The notes beneath the pieces were generated by a model. It was not told where the DNA came from, searched no databases, and was given only the letters and a program-made list of their open reading frames with translations. 52,473 nucleotides of DNA. Source: Myxococcales bacterium. GTDB lineage: Bacteria; Myxococcota_A; Polyangia; Polyangiales; Polyangiaceae. Position 1 is the first letter of the stretch. Every line of letters begins with the position of its first letter. Below, piece after piece: positions 23,687 through 31,929 of this stretch. The position numbers and the translations under genes were made by a program. Location of the stretch: assembly GCA_025351875.1 (NCBI GenBank), contig JANXVA010000749.1, forward strand, positions 1 through 52,473, given 5' to 3'.

Positions 23687-24796
23687 ACCTTTGCGCATGG
23701 ACCGGAGGTAGCCCTCGCGAACCAACGGAAGGACGTGGCGGCCGACGTTTTCGCACTCTTCGAGGTGCGGATAGCCGGACAGAATGAAGCAGCCGATGCC
23801 GAGCGCGACGTACTCGAGCAGCATCGCGGCGACCGCTTCGTAGCTTCCGACGAGCGCCATGCCGGCGCCGCTGCGCACGACCGAGATCCCCGCCCAGAAC
23901 CCGGGGCTCAGGTACCAGTCTTCGTCCGCCGTTCCGCGAAACTCCCACTGCCGTCCCTGGCCGACGCTCTGCCGCCTCGTGTTCGGGAAGGAGGTGCGCC
24001 GCCCCTTCTCCAGCGCCTCCGGCGAGACCTTGCTGATCATCTCCCGAGCGACGTCGCGCGCCTCCTGCGAGGTCGTGCGTGCGATCAGGTTGATGCGGAG
24101 TCCATAGCGCACTTCGTTCGTCCGGCCCTCCGCCTCGACGAGCCTCCGCATGCTGTCGATTCGCTCGCGGATCTGCGCGAGCGGCTCACCCCACATGAGA
24201 TAGACATCGGCCCACGCGGCACAGACGTGGGTCGCCGCTTCGCTGGCGCCGCCAAAGTAGAACGCGGGACCTCCGTGCTGCCTCGGGAACATCTCGAGCC
24301 GCGTCTGCTTGAGCGAGTGAAACTCACCCTGGTAGTCGAACGCCAGCGGGGTCGACCAGAGCCGCCGACAGATCTCGAGGAACTCCCGGGTGCGCCGGTA
24401 GCGGGCATCGTGATCGAGGTAGTCGCCGTACATCGCCTGTTCGTCGGGGCGTCCGCCCGTCACGACATTGAGGGAGAGGCGCCCCTGGCTGATGTGATCG
24501 AGCGTCACCACCATCTTCGCCAGGACCGGAGCGGAGAAGAACCCGGGCCTCACCGCGACCATCGCACCGATGCGTTCCGTCGAAGCGAGCACCGCGGTGG
24601 CGAGCGTCCATGCTTCGAGATCATGGTTGTCGAAGCCCATGCCGAACAGCAGATGCACGAATCCGTGCTGCTCTGCGGTCCTTGCGATCGCGACCGCGTA
24701 GTCCAGGGTCGGCGGCCGCTCCCAGGAGGGGAGGCCGAGATGCAAGCCGTCGCCCGCGACGGGAACGCACCAATGAAACTCCAGGCGCGCGCTCAC
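23681..24796 (-). CDS. Luciferase-like (LLM/SsuD-type) flavin-dependent monooxygenase (371 aa)
   Basis: This is a TIM-barrel LLM-family enzyme of the alkanesulfonate monooxygenase type: EFHWCVPVAGDG at strand 1, GFDNHDLEAWTLATAVLAST, AVRPGFFSAPVLAKMVVTLD, GRLSLNVVTGG, and PAFYFGGASEAA. It uses FMNH2 from a partner reductase (none encoded here) to oxidise its substrate. The GTG start at 24796 shares bases with the stop of the upstream asparagine-synthetase-like gene (GTGA), so its synthesis is coupled to that operon. Homology points to C-S cleavage or N/C oxidation, but the operon suggests a dedicated substrate. Confidence 0.88.
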   Translation of the reverse strand: MSARLEFHWCVPVAGDGLHLGLPSWERPPTLDYAVAIARTAEQHGFVHLLFGMGFDNHDLEAWTLATAVLASTERIGAMVAVRPGFFSAPVLAKMVVTLDHISQGRLSLNVVTGGRPDEQAMYGDYLDHDARYRRTREFLEICRRLWSTPLAFDYQGEFHSLKQTRLEMFPRQHGGPAFYFGGASEAATHVCAAWADVYLMWGEPLAQIRERIDSMRRLVEAEGRTNEVRYGLRINLIARTTSQEARDVAREMISKVSPEALEKGRRTSFPNTRRQSVGQGRQWEFRGTADEDWYLSPGFWAGISVVRSGAGMALVGSYEAVAAMLLEYVALGIGCFILSGYPHLEECENVGRHVLPLVREGYLRSMRKGS

Positions 24797-26430
24797 GTGA
24801 ACTGCCTCAGGTACGACTCGAGGGCCACGAGGAGCCAGATCTTCACGCCGCGTCGAGGCCGGAGCCCCAGGACCTTGCCGTCGACCAGCGCCTCCACCGC
24901 GCTCTTGCGGAGGATGTCCCAGGGCAGTGCCCCGCCGAGCAAGCGTTCGCGCGCGTGCGGGAGGAGCGGACCCTGGAACCACCCTTCCACCGGCACCATC
25001 ATGCCGCTCTTCGGGCGGTCGACGATGGCCGAGGGGAGGAGGTCACGGACGGCCTCCTTGAGCGCGTACTTCTCCACGGAGCCGCGAAGCTTCAGCGAGG
25101 GCGGGAGGCGCGAGGCGAACTCGACGACGCTCTTCGTGAAGAGGGGAGAGCGCGGACGAACACCCGCAGCCTGCGAGAGCTGGTCCACCTTGGGCAGGAT
25201 GTGGTGGCCGCCCTTCCAGATGACGTTGATCTCCGAGAGCGCTCCGACGAACGAGCGGCCTCCCTCGAAGTAAGGGTTCACTTCGAGCTCGAGCGGGGCT
25301 TCCGCGACGGCCGCGAGGGCCTGCTCGGTGAGCAGCGACGAGAGCTCGTCGAAGCACTTCAAGTGCGCGCGGTAGTAGCTCCGTGCGCGAGGGCTCGACT
25401 CATCGGTGTCGTTCTCCCCGTCGCCGTAGAGCTCGGCGAGGACCATCGGCAGGTTCTTGGGACCGCCGAACAGCGGGTCGCCGCCCTCGCCATTCCAGAC
25501 GTACGGCGCGAGCTCGCGCGCCTTGCGGAAGAGAATCGCGTTCGGAACGGTCAAGGGATCGCCGATGGGAGACGCGAGGAACGCGTGCGTCTCGTCGAGG
25601 CTCGCGAGAATCGCCTCCGGAGTCAGGTGCACGATGGTGTGCTCGCTCCCGACGTGCCGCGCGACCATCGAGCTCCACTCGAGCTCGTTCTTGTACTCGG
25701 CGCCGAAGGCAATGGAGAGCGTATGCAGCGGTCGCCCGAGAGCGCGCTGCACGAGCGCGACGACGATGCTCGAGTCGATCCCGCCGGAGAGGGAGGCCGC
25801 CGCCTCTTGCTCGGGGTCGAGGTTGTCGCGGATGGTCGCTTCGAGGAGCGACCGCAGGTCCCGGATCGCCTCCTTCTCCGTCTCCTCGGACCACGTCTCG
25901 TCGTCGCACTCGGGGGGAAGCGAGAAGAACCGGCGCTCGTCGTAGCCATCCCTGGTGCAGGTCAACGTGTGACCAGGGAGGAGCTCCTTGACGTCGCGGA
26001 AGAGCGTGCCTCGGCCAGGAATGTAGGCGCAAGACAGGTAAGCCGCGAGGGCGCGCGGGTCGAGCGTCCTCGACGCGCCGCTCTGGTTCAAGAGCGTCTT
26101 GATGTCCGACGCGTACGCGAAACCGGCGGGGCTCTTCGGTGCGTAGAAGAGCGTGCGATGCCCGATGGCGTCGCGGGCGAGTTGCAGACGGTCCGGCTCA
26201 TGAACCGCGAGCTGAAACGCTCCATCCACACCGGCGAGCTCGTCTGCGGCTGCAATCTCTCGGAGCCGCGAGAGCGAGAGAATGCGCTCCGCGCCTACCC
26301 GGCACGCGTCGATCGTACCGGTGACCGCGGTCTGCCCGGCCGAGAACGTTCCGCTGAGCGCCGGCGCCACGGTCGCCGGGGGGAGCGCCCGCAGGGTGGC
26401 TTCGTCGCAAACGACGACGCTCTCAGCCAA
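24793..26430 (-). CDS. Asparagine-synthetase-like amide ligase 2, glutaminase site absent (545 aa)
   Basis: The C-terminal synthetase domain is intact: PPi-loop SLSGGIDSS (residues 213-221), WNGEGGDPLFGG, and RPKSGMMVPVEGWF. The N-terminal domain is shortened to about 155 residues, begins MAESVVVCDE and lacks the catalytic Cys at position 2 and the NGE motif, although RDAIGHRTLFYA survives. Such proteins (beta-lactam synthetases, lasso-peptide cyclases) use ATP to adenylate a carboxylate and couple an amine other than Gln-derived ammonia. It overlaps its upstream neighbour by 8 bp and its downstream one by 4 bp. It is clearly a paralogue of the first operon gene. Confidence 0.87.
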   Translation of the reverse strand: MAESVVVCDEATLRALPPATVAPALSGTFSAGQTAVTGTIDACRVGAERILSLSRLREIAAADELAGVDGAFQLAVHEPDRLQLARDAIGHRTLFYAPKSPAGFAYASDIKTLLNQSGASRTLDPRALAAYLSCAYIPGRGTLFRDVKELLPGHTLTCTRDGYDERRFFSLPPECDDETWSEETEKEAIRDLRSLLEATIRDNLDPEQEAAASLSGGIDSSIVVALVQRALGRPLHTLSIAFGAEYKNELEWSSMVARHVGSEHTIVHLTPEAILASLDETHAFLASPIGDPLTVPNAILFRKARELAPYVWNGEGGDPLFGGPKNLPMVLAELYGDGENDTDESSPRARSYYRAHLKCFDELSSLLTEQALAAVAEAPLELEVNPYFEGGRSFVGALSEINVIWKGGHHILPKVDQLSQAAGVRPRSPLFTKSVVEFASRLPPSLKLRGSVEKYALKEAVRDLLPSAIVDRPKSGMMVPVEGWFQGPLLPHARERLLGGALPWDILRKSAVEALVDGKVLGLRPRRGVKIWLLVALESYLRQFT

Positions 26431-27502
26431 AGCTGTCGCCTCCGCCGTCGGAGGTTCCGACGTCCGAGCCGCCGAAGGAGCCGCCCACGAAGAAGATGCC
26501 GCCGTCGTCCGTGGTCACCTGGGTCCCGGGCTGGGTCATCGCGCGGAAGAGGCGCTTGATGACCTGCTCCGGGCGAATCGCAGCGAGCTCCAGGGCATAA
26601 ACGGAGAGCCACGCGTTCTCCTCCGCGGTGAGATCTCCGAATGCCCTCGGCGTCGTCTGACGCGAAGCGCTCCAGAGACCTCGCAACCTGGCGGCGTGCT
26701 TCACGAGGATCCCGACGTCGGTGACGCGCCCGATGCCGCGAAACCACTCAGGCGACGTGGCGAGCTTGCGCGCGAGCTCATGGCCCTCGGCGCTCGCGTC
26801 GTGGAGCGCATAGACCTCGATCTTCGGATTGCGCCGCAGCATCTCGAGCACCGGCCCGAAGACGGCCTCCGGATATCCGGTCACCGAGAGGATCGCGCAG
26901 TTGTTCTCGAAGTGGAAATTGTTCGCGAGCAGGAGATCGACGGTCTCCGGGCGATCGCAGATGACCGCGCGATCGAACGAATACGTTGCGAGCTCCTTCG
27001 CGAGCGGCGCCTTCCGCCCCGTCGCGCTTGCGGGCGCCGCGCGCTGCACGAGCTTCGAGGGCGTTCCATGCGCCGCGCTCCACTTGTCGAGCAACGACGA
27101 GAACGTGGGCTGGGTGAGCGCGGGTGTCGGGTTCGGCTTGGCGCGGAGTCCGAGCACGATGCCACTCACCGCGACCGCAAGCGCTACGACGAGGAGCGCG
27201 ATGCTCCCCGAACCAACGGCGGCCAACGTTCCCAGCACGAGGCCCAAGAAGCCGATGGCCAGGAAGACGACCTTCTTGGCATTGGTGCGCCTCCCCGCTC
27301 GGGCGAGCTCGTAATAGAGGTTGGTGTGCGTGAACCGCACGGCGTCATGGGCCGAGACGCGGTCGATGGCGGCGGCGAAGGCCGGGTCCGTGAAGGGATC
27401 GCCCGACTTCGGCTCGAAGGCGAAACGCGCCCGGCACTTGGGACAGGTGCCGCCCGACCGCTCGCTGTACTTGGAGTCCGTCTGGCACTTGATGCACTTC
27501 AC
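26423..27502 (-). CDS. Membrane protein: zinc ribbon, two TM helices, Toprim-like domain (359 aa)
   Basis: From GTG 27502 (GTGA overlap with the gene before), a CxxC-x13-CxxC ribbon (C3, C6, C20, C23) leads into RFTHTNLYYELARAGRR (residues 56-72), then two transmembrane helices (about 77-97 and 100-119). Residues 175-250 read AVICDRPETVDLLLANN, ILSVTGYPEAVF, IEVYALHDASAEGHELARKL. This resembles the Toprim fold of topoisomerase VI A/Spo11-type proteins (acidic strand, GYP loop, DxD strand), with the second Asp replaced by Ser. The C-terminal 30 residues are Gly/Ser/Asp-rich. The Toprim reading is an inference. Its position between two amide ligases implies a role in the same pathway. Confidence 0.66.
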   Translation of the reverse strand: MKCIKCQTDSKYSERSGGTCPKCRARFAFEPKSGDPFTDPAFAAAIDRVSAHDAVRFTHTNLYYELARAGRRTNAKKVVFLAIGFLGLVLGTLAAVGSGSIALLVVALAVAVSGIVLGLRAKPNPTPALTQPTFSSLLDKWSAAHGTPSKLVQRAAPASATGRKAPLAKELATYSFDRAVICDRPETVDLLLANNFHFENNCAILSVTGYPEAVFGPVLEMLRRNPKIEVYALHDASAEGHELARKLATSPEWFRGIGRVTDVGILVKHAARLRGLWSASRQTTPRAFGDLTAEENAWLSVYALELAAIRPEQVIKRLFRAMTQPGTQVTTDDGGIFFVGGSFGGSDVGTSDGGGDSFG

Positions 27503-29259
27503 GAGGCCTTCCCTTCCACGACGTGTCGGACCCACGCCTCGAGCATGATGAGCGCCCACACCTTCTCGCCGATCCGGCGCTTTCGTGTCTCGCCGGGGCG
27601 ATCGTTCCCCTCACGCAATTTGGCGACGTGGTCCTTGCGAAACCAGCCGCGTGCGGCGACCGCGCGGTCACCCACGTACTCCTCCATGACGTCGCGAAGA
27701 GGCCCGGCAAGCCAGTCGGTCATCGGCACGCTCATGCCGGCCTTCTTCCGCCAGATGATGTCCTCCGGCAGTCGCCCTTGCATCGCGATCTTCAGAACGA
27801 ACTTCTCGCATGCTCCGTTCAGCTTCATCTCCGCCGGAAGGTGGAACGACAGCTCGGCGAGCTTGCGGTCGAAGAGCGGCACGGACACCGTGAGTCCCAA
27901 GCCCGCGGCGATGCGCTCGGCACGCGGCAAGATGTTCTGCGAGCCCTTGAGCGCGATGTCGGCGAGGCGGACCCGGCTGAGGAAGCTCTTGCCACCCTCG
28001 GCCGAGAGGTAGGGAGCCAGGTGGGCGCGGCGCTGCCCGGGCCCACCCACCGCCTCGCGGAACGAATCCGTGTAGAGTGCATCTTCCGCGCCGTAGAAGC
28101 GGTGGTAGGAGCGCAGGTAGGTCTCCTCGCGTGATTCATCGGCGTTCGAGGCGGATGCGATGCCGCCGAAGATCTCAGCCGCGATCATCGGCTTGTTGGT
28201 CCAGCCGCCGAACAGCTGATCGCCACCTTCGCCGTTCAGCACGTGCTTCAGCCCCTGCGCTCTGGCCGCGAGCCCGAGCATCATCTGGGGACCGGTGACG
28301 ATGTCGCCGAACGGAAGGTCGAGCATCCCCGCGAGCTCGGGGACCTTGGGGCCGAGGTCACCTCCGTTCATCGGGACGAGCAGATGCTTCTGGCCCACGG
28401 TCTTCGCGACGAGCTCCGCCTCCGCGCGCTCGATGCTGTGCGCGCCGAAGTCGAGGGTGAGCAGCGTCGTGTCCGTGCCGCGGGATTTGAGCCACACGGC
28501 CATGGCCGAAGAGTCGAGGCCGCCGGAGAGGTAGAGCGCGACCGGCTCGCCATGGGCGACGCGATGGGTGACGGCTGCCTTCGCGACCTCTCGCAGGGCT
28601 TCGACCGCCGTCGTTCGATCGCGGAAGGCTTCCTGCTCCTTCTCCTCGAGCACGAAGTACGCCTTCGTCTTCGGAGGACCGAGCTCCTCGAAGGTCGCGA
28701 TGTTCCCGGGCAGAACGCGCTTCACACCGCGGATCGGCACCGCCTCACCGGGGACGAACGAGAACGTCAGGTACTTGTGAATCGCGGAGAGATCGATCTC
28801 CCGAGAGCAATCCGGAACGGCCAGTAGCTGCTTCAGCTCGGACGCGAAGTACACGGCGTCCTTCCCGGTGAAGTAGTACAGCGACCGCACGCCGAAGGGA
28901 TCACGGAGCAAGCGCAGGCGCGCGCCGTCGTTGTCGACCCACGCGACCGCGAACGCGCCGTCGAGCTCCGTCGTGGCGCTGGCCGTCTCCAGCGCGAGCC
29001 GCAGTCCATGCAGACTGTTTCCGGTAGGTGAGATCACCGAGCCGGCGTGGGCGAGGAGACCGCCGCGGTCGGCGATGATCTCTCCGTCGTCTCTCGACGC
29101 CCAGTTGTGGATCCCGAGGGTCACGTTTGGCCCTTGCTTGACCTCCGACGCGTCGCCTCGATAGGCGACGCGCGTGAGCATCGAAGAGACGAGCTCGGCG
29201 TCCTCTCTCGAGGACCCTGCTGCCGCGCCCGGTCGCCAGATTCCGCAAACGGCGCTCAC
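27499..29259 (-). CDS. Asparagine-synthetase-like amide ligase 1 (586 aa), first gene of operon
   Basis: The protein starts (GTG) MSAVCGIWRPG, so the glutaminase-type Cys is at position 5 and would need removal of four residues to become N-terminal. VAYRGDAS preserves the Arg of the glutamine pocket, but the NGE(I)YN motif is replaced by HAGSVIS. RDPFGVRSLYYF and the synthetase motifs are good: YLSGGLDSS (243-251), LNGEGGDQLFGG, WRKKAGMSVPMTDW. It could make an amide using Gln, or a different amine if the glutaminase is weak. It is tandemly related to the third operon gene. Confidence 0.87.
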   Translation of the reverse strand: MSAVCGIWRPGAAAGSSREDAELVSSMLTRVAYRGDASEVKQGPNVTLGIHNWASRDDGEIIADRGGLLAHAGSVISPTGNSLHGLRLALETASATTELDGAFAVAWVDNDGARLRLLRDPFGVRSLYYFTGKDAVYFASELKQLLAVPDCSREIDLSAIHKYLTFSFVPGEAVPIRGVKRVLPGNIATFEELGPPKTKAYFVLEEKEQEAFRDRTTAVEALREVAKAAVTHRVAHGEPVALYLSGGLDSSAMAVWLKSRGTDTTLLTLDFGAHSIERAEAELVAKTVGQKHLLVPMNGGDLGPKVPELAGMLDLPFGDIVTGPQMMLGLAARAQGLKHVLNGEGGDQLFGGWTNKPMIAAEIFGGIASASNADESREETYLRSYHRFYGAEDALYTDSFREAVGGPGQRRAHLAPYLSAEGGKSFLSRVRLADIALKGSQNILPRAERIAAGLGLTVSVPLFDRKLAELSFHLPAEMKLNGACEKFVLKIAMQGRLPEDIIWRKKAGMSVPMTDWLAGPLRDVMEEYVGDRAVAARGWFRKDHVAKLREGNDRPGETRKRRIGEKVWALIMLEAWVRHVVEGKAS

Positions 29260-29308
29260 GCTGTGTTCCCCATGGTCGGACTCTACAAATCTCCAAAGCC
29301 GAGCACCA

Positions 29309-29324
29309 CGTCGAAGACTCGACG
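29309..29324. promoter_or_regulatory. Palindrome CGTCGA-N4-TCGACG in the divergent promoter region
   Basis: A perfect dyad with 6-bp arms lies in the 79-bp gap between the asparagine-synthetase-like operon and the divergent gene at 29339, 14 bp from that gene's ATG. It is positioned to control either or both promoters. Confidence 0.42.
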
Positions 29325-29338
29325 ACGTAGAATGAGGT

Positions 29339-29926
29339 ATGCCGCAAGCGCCCGATCAGCAGCGCCTCAGCGACGAGGAGCTCGAGGAGGTCGTCGAAGA
29401 AATCGCGAAGGACGAGGCGCGAGAGGGGGCCGGCGTCTCGCGGAGTGAGGCGCGCGAGGTGCTGCGCGAGCTCGATCTGCCTGCGGAAAAGCTCGACGAA
29501 GCGGCGGTGAAGGTCCGCGAGCGTCGCGAGGCGCAGGCCCTCGAGAAGAGCCGAAAGAAGCGAGCGCTGCTCCTCGGCGCAGGCGTTCTCGCGCTGGTCC
29601 TCTCGGCCGGCGTCGGTGTTGGACTCTGGACGCAAGCGAGCGCCGCCAAGGTGGCCCGAATCACGGCGGCAGAGCCGGTGCTGAGCGAAGAGGCCGGTCA
29701 GCTTCGCTTGTCGGCGAAGCTCATGAGCGCGCCGAGCGGCGAGAGCGTTCCGATGAGCTGCACGTGGCGCAGCCCAGAGGGCGCGCTCCTCCAGGAGAAT
29801 GCGTGGCAGACCAAGCCGGTGAGCCACGACGCGTGGGAGACGCACTGCGTCCTCAAGAGCGCGCCTGTGCACGTGAAGGTCGCGATGACGGCGCACGGCC
29901 GCGTCGTTGCCGAGTCCTCTCGCTGA
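29339..29926 (+). CDS. Single-TM protein with charged N-terminal domain (195 aa)
   Basis: The ATG at 29339 follows AATGAGGT. Residues 1-75 are Glu/Arg-rich and helical (LSDEELEEVVEEIAKDEARE, EAREVLRELDLPAEKLDEA). A transmembrane helix (KRALLLGAGVLALVLSAGVGVGL) crosses to an extracytoplasmic beta-type domain with a Cys pair (SCTWRSPEG, THCVLKS). No family recognised. It is divergent from the four-gene operon and shares its promoter region. Confidence 0.68.
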   Translation: MPQAPDQQRLSDEELEEVVEEIAKDEAREGAGVSRSEAREVLRELDLPAEKLDEAAVKVRERREAQALEKSRKKRALLLGAGVLALVLSAGVGVGLWTQASAAKVARITAAEPVLSEEAGQLRLSAKLMSAPSGESVPMSCTWRSPEGALLQENAWQTKPVSHDAWETHCVLKSAPVHVKVAMTAHGRVVAESSR

Positions 29927-29962
29927 AGCTGACGCGGGGAACAGTCCTGGTGGAGACGAGAG

Positions 29963-30958
29963 CTACGGCGGGCAGGTCGTGCACTTGCAGCACGGCTCGT
30001 CGCAGTCCTCGGGGAACTCGTCGCAGTCGGCGTTGACCATTCCTCCGCACGCTGCCGCGAGCGGCTTGCAGTGGGTCCCCGCGCACGCCGCTTTGCCGGC
30101 GCATACGGTCTCGCCGCAGCAGCCCAGGTCATTGCATGTCGATGCCGTGCACGGACAGCACTCCTGGAATGGCGGGAAACCGACGCCCTTCGTCACCGAG
30201 TGATCGCCGTTCGGACACTTCGCGGAGTCGCCGGAGCCGGTCGGGCAAACGCAGCCCGGATCGAGGCCCGCGGGAGCGCACGCGTTCTGGCAGCACGCGG
30301 CGGTGATGCACGCGAAGAGATCCGAGCAACCGATGAGGCCGTTGCAGTTGCTGTCGATCGCGCCGCAGCAGTCCTCCGCGACGGGAACGACCTGACCGGT
30401 GCACGTCGCCGACCACTTGCCGGCGACGCACGTCTGAAGTCCGTCCTTGCATGCGCCGCGGTTCTCGGTGCCCGCAGCGCCGTCGTAACAAGCGCGCGTC
30501 TGACCCGCGGTGCAGCCCGTGTCGCAGACCGGATCCTTCGCGCATGTGGGGTCGTCGCAGCCGACCTTGGCGTTGCAGTTGCCATCCACGGTGCCGGTGC
30601 AAGCCTGCGGCGTCGGCGTCACGTCGCCGACGCAGTTGCCCCAGCTCGAGAACTCACCGGTCCCGGTGCAGGTCTGCGTACCGTCCTTGCATGCGCCAAC
30701 GCCCCGCGTTCCGACGGCACCCGAGTAGCAGGGCTGCGTCGCCCCGCGCGCGGGGCACGGGCATCCCGCGAGGTTGGTGCTCGCGGCGCTGCAGTCCGGA
30801 GGTGCGCTTGCCGCGGCGTCGCCGAGCGAGCCGAGGGACCCGGCCGGACCAGCTTCGGCGCCCGCATCATCTGCGGTGAACGTTGCGCGGGACGAGCCAC
30901 ATCCGGCATGGAGCGCACACGCGAGCGCAATCGACAGGGCAGCGACGATTCTTCTCAA
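29963..30958 (-). CDS. Cys-rich lipoprotein with two CYxGAxGT...GACKDGxQTC units (331 aa)
   Basis: I place the start at TTG 30958: AGGAG lies 9 bp upstream and the signal RRIVAALSIALACALHAGC then begins at once. The GTG at 31006 would add 16 residues before the signal. The mature protein has two copies of a unit (PCYSGAVGTRGVGACKDGTQ and ACYDGAAGTENRGACKDGLQ) plus NCN and CDDPTC motifs, seen in myxobacterial tandem-repeat surface proteins. More than 40 cysteines. Probably a disulfide-rich outer-surface protein. Confidence 0.75.
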   Translation of the reverse strand: MRRIVAALSIALACALHAGCGSSRATFTADDAGAEAGPAGSLGSLGDAAASAPPDCSAASTNLAGCPCPARGATQPCYSGAVGTRGVGACKDGTQTCTGTGEFSSWGNCVGDVTPTPQACTGTVDGNCNAKVGCDDPTCAKDPVCDTGCTAGQTRACYDGAAGTENRGACKDGLQTCVAGKWSATCTGQVVPVAEDCCGAIDSNCNGLIGCSDLFACITAACCQNACAPAGLDPGCVCPTGSGDSAKCPNGDHSVTKGVGFPPFQECCPCTASTCNDLGCCGETVCAGKAACAGTHCKPLAAACGGMVNADCDEFPEDCDEPCCKCTTCPP

Positions 30959-31140
30959 AGTCCAATCTCCTGCTCCCGCGAGGGCGAAGCTGGCTGGACT
31001 TAGCACGCGTCGTTCTTTCCGCTCCTTACAGCTGGCGTACCGCAGCTGGCGTAGTCGCCGCGCGGCGCAGAGCCGAAAAGGCCGCGACCCTAGGAAACTT
31101 TGGCGGCCGCGGGCGGGTCGCTATCCTTCTGGGACGTGCC

Positions 31141-31908
31141 ATGACGTTTTCGAGCGAGGAGACGAAGGCGTTCCACGAACATGGGTTCGTCATCAGGCGT
31201 GCGCTCTTCGGCGAAGACGAGGTGCAGGCAGCCCGCGTTGCGCTCGAACGGCTCTACGCCACGGCGCAGACGCTGAGCGCCACCGGCGATCACGGCGGCG
31301 CGTTCTTCGCGCTCGGCAAGTCTCCGCACGGCGCGGTCGTCGTGCAGCGCGTGGTGTGGGCGGGAGGCGCGGAGCCCGTGCTCCTCCGCCTCAGCGAGGA
31401 TCCGCGGCTCGTCGCCCCTGCTCTCGAGCTCCTCGGCACCTCGCACTGCGAACAGCTCCTCTGCCAGGCGCACTACAAGATGCCGAACGACGGCGTCGCG
31501 TTCGACTGGCACCAGGACGTCCAGCATCGCGACAAGGGCGGCGACACCTGGCGCGACGTCAACGGCCGCGGCTCGTTCGTGCAGACCATCCTCCTCGTCG
31601 ATGACATGACCGACGAGAACGGTCCTCTCGAGTTTGTCCCCCTGGATGCGGTGACCGTGGACGCCTCGTGCCGACTCGTGAAGGAGAGCGTCGACGCGTC
31701 GCGCGCGGTGTCGGTGACGGGACGCGCGGGCGACGTGCTCTTCTTCGGTCCTTACGCCGTGCACGGGAGCGTCCCGAACCAGTCGCACCGGCCGCGCCGC
31801 GTGCTCATCAACGGCTACGCCGCGCCGGGCGCGAACAAGCGGTTCTATCCAGGCGACGGCGCCTGCCGCACGCTGCCGGCAGCCATGCCGATGCGCAGGA
31901 CCGGCTGA
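31141..31908 (+). CDS. Phytanoyl-CoA dioxygenase (PhyH)-like Fe(II)/2-oxoglutarate enzyme (255 aa)
   Basis: The facial triad is visible: W-H124-Q-D126 and H208 in YAVHGSVPNQS, followed by a basic stretch HRPRR that would hold 2-oxoglutarate. The N-terminus (ETKAFHEHGFVIRRALFGED) and LLCQAHYKMP also match PhyH. Family members hydroxylate or halogenate small molecules. There is no neighbouring biosynthetic gene to point to the substrate. The ATG is preceded by a plausible GGGACG. Confidence 0.87.
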   Translation: MTFSSEETKAFHEHGFVIRRALFGEDEVQAARVALERLYATAQTLSATGDHGGAFFALGKSPHGAVVVQRVVWAGGAEPVLLRLSEDPRLVAPALELLGTSHCEQLLCQAHYKMPNDGVAFDWHQDVQHRDKGGDTWRDVNGRGSFVQTILLVDDMTDENGPLEFVPLDAVTVDASCRLVKESVDASRAVSVTGRAGDVLFFGPYAVHGSVPNQSHRPRRVLINGYAAPGANKRFYPGDGACRTLPAAMPMRRTG

Positions 31909-31929
31909 GCAGCTCTCGCGCGTGCGCGG

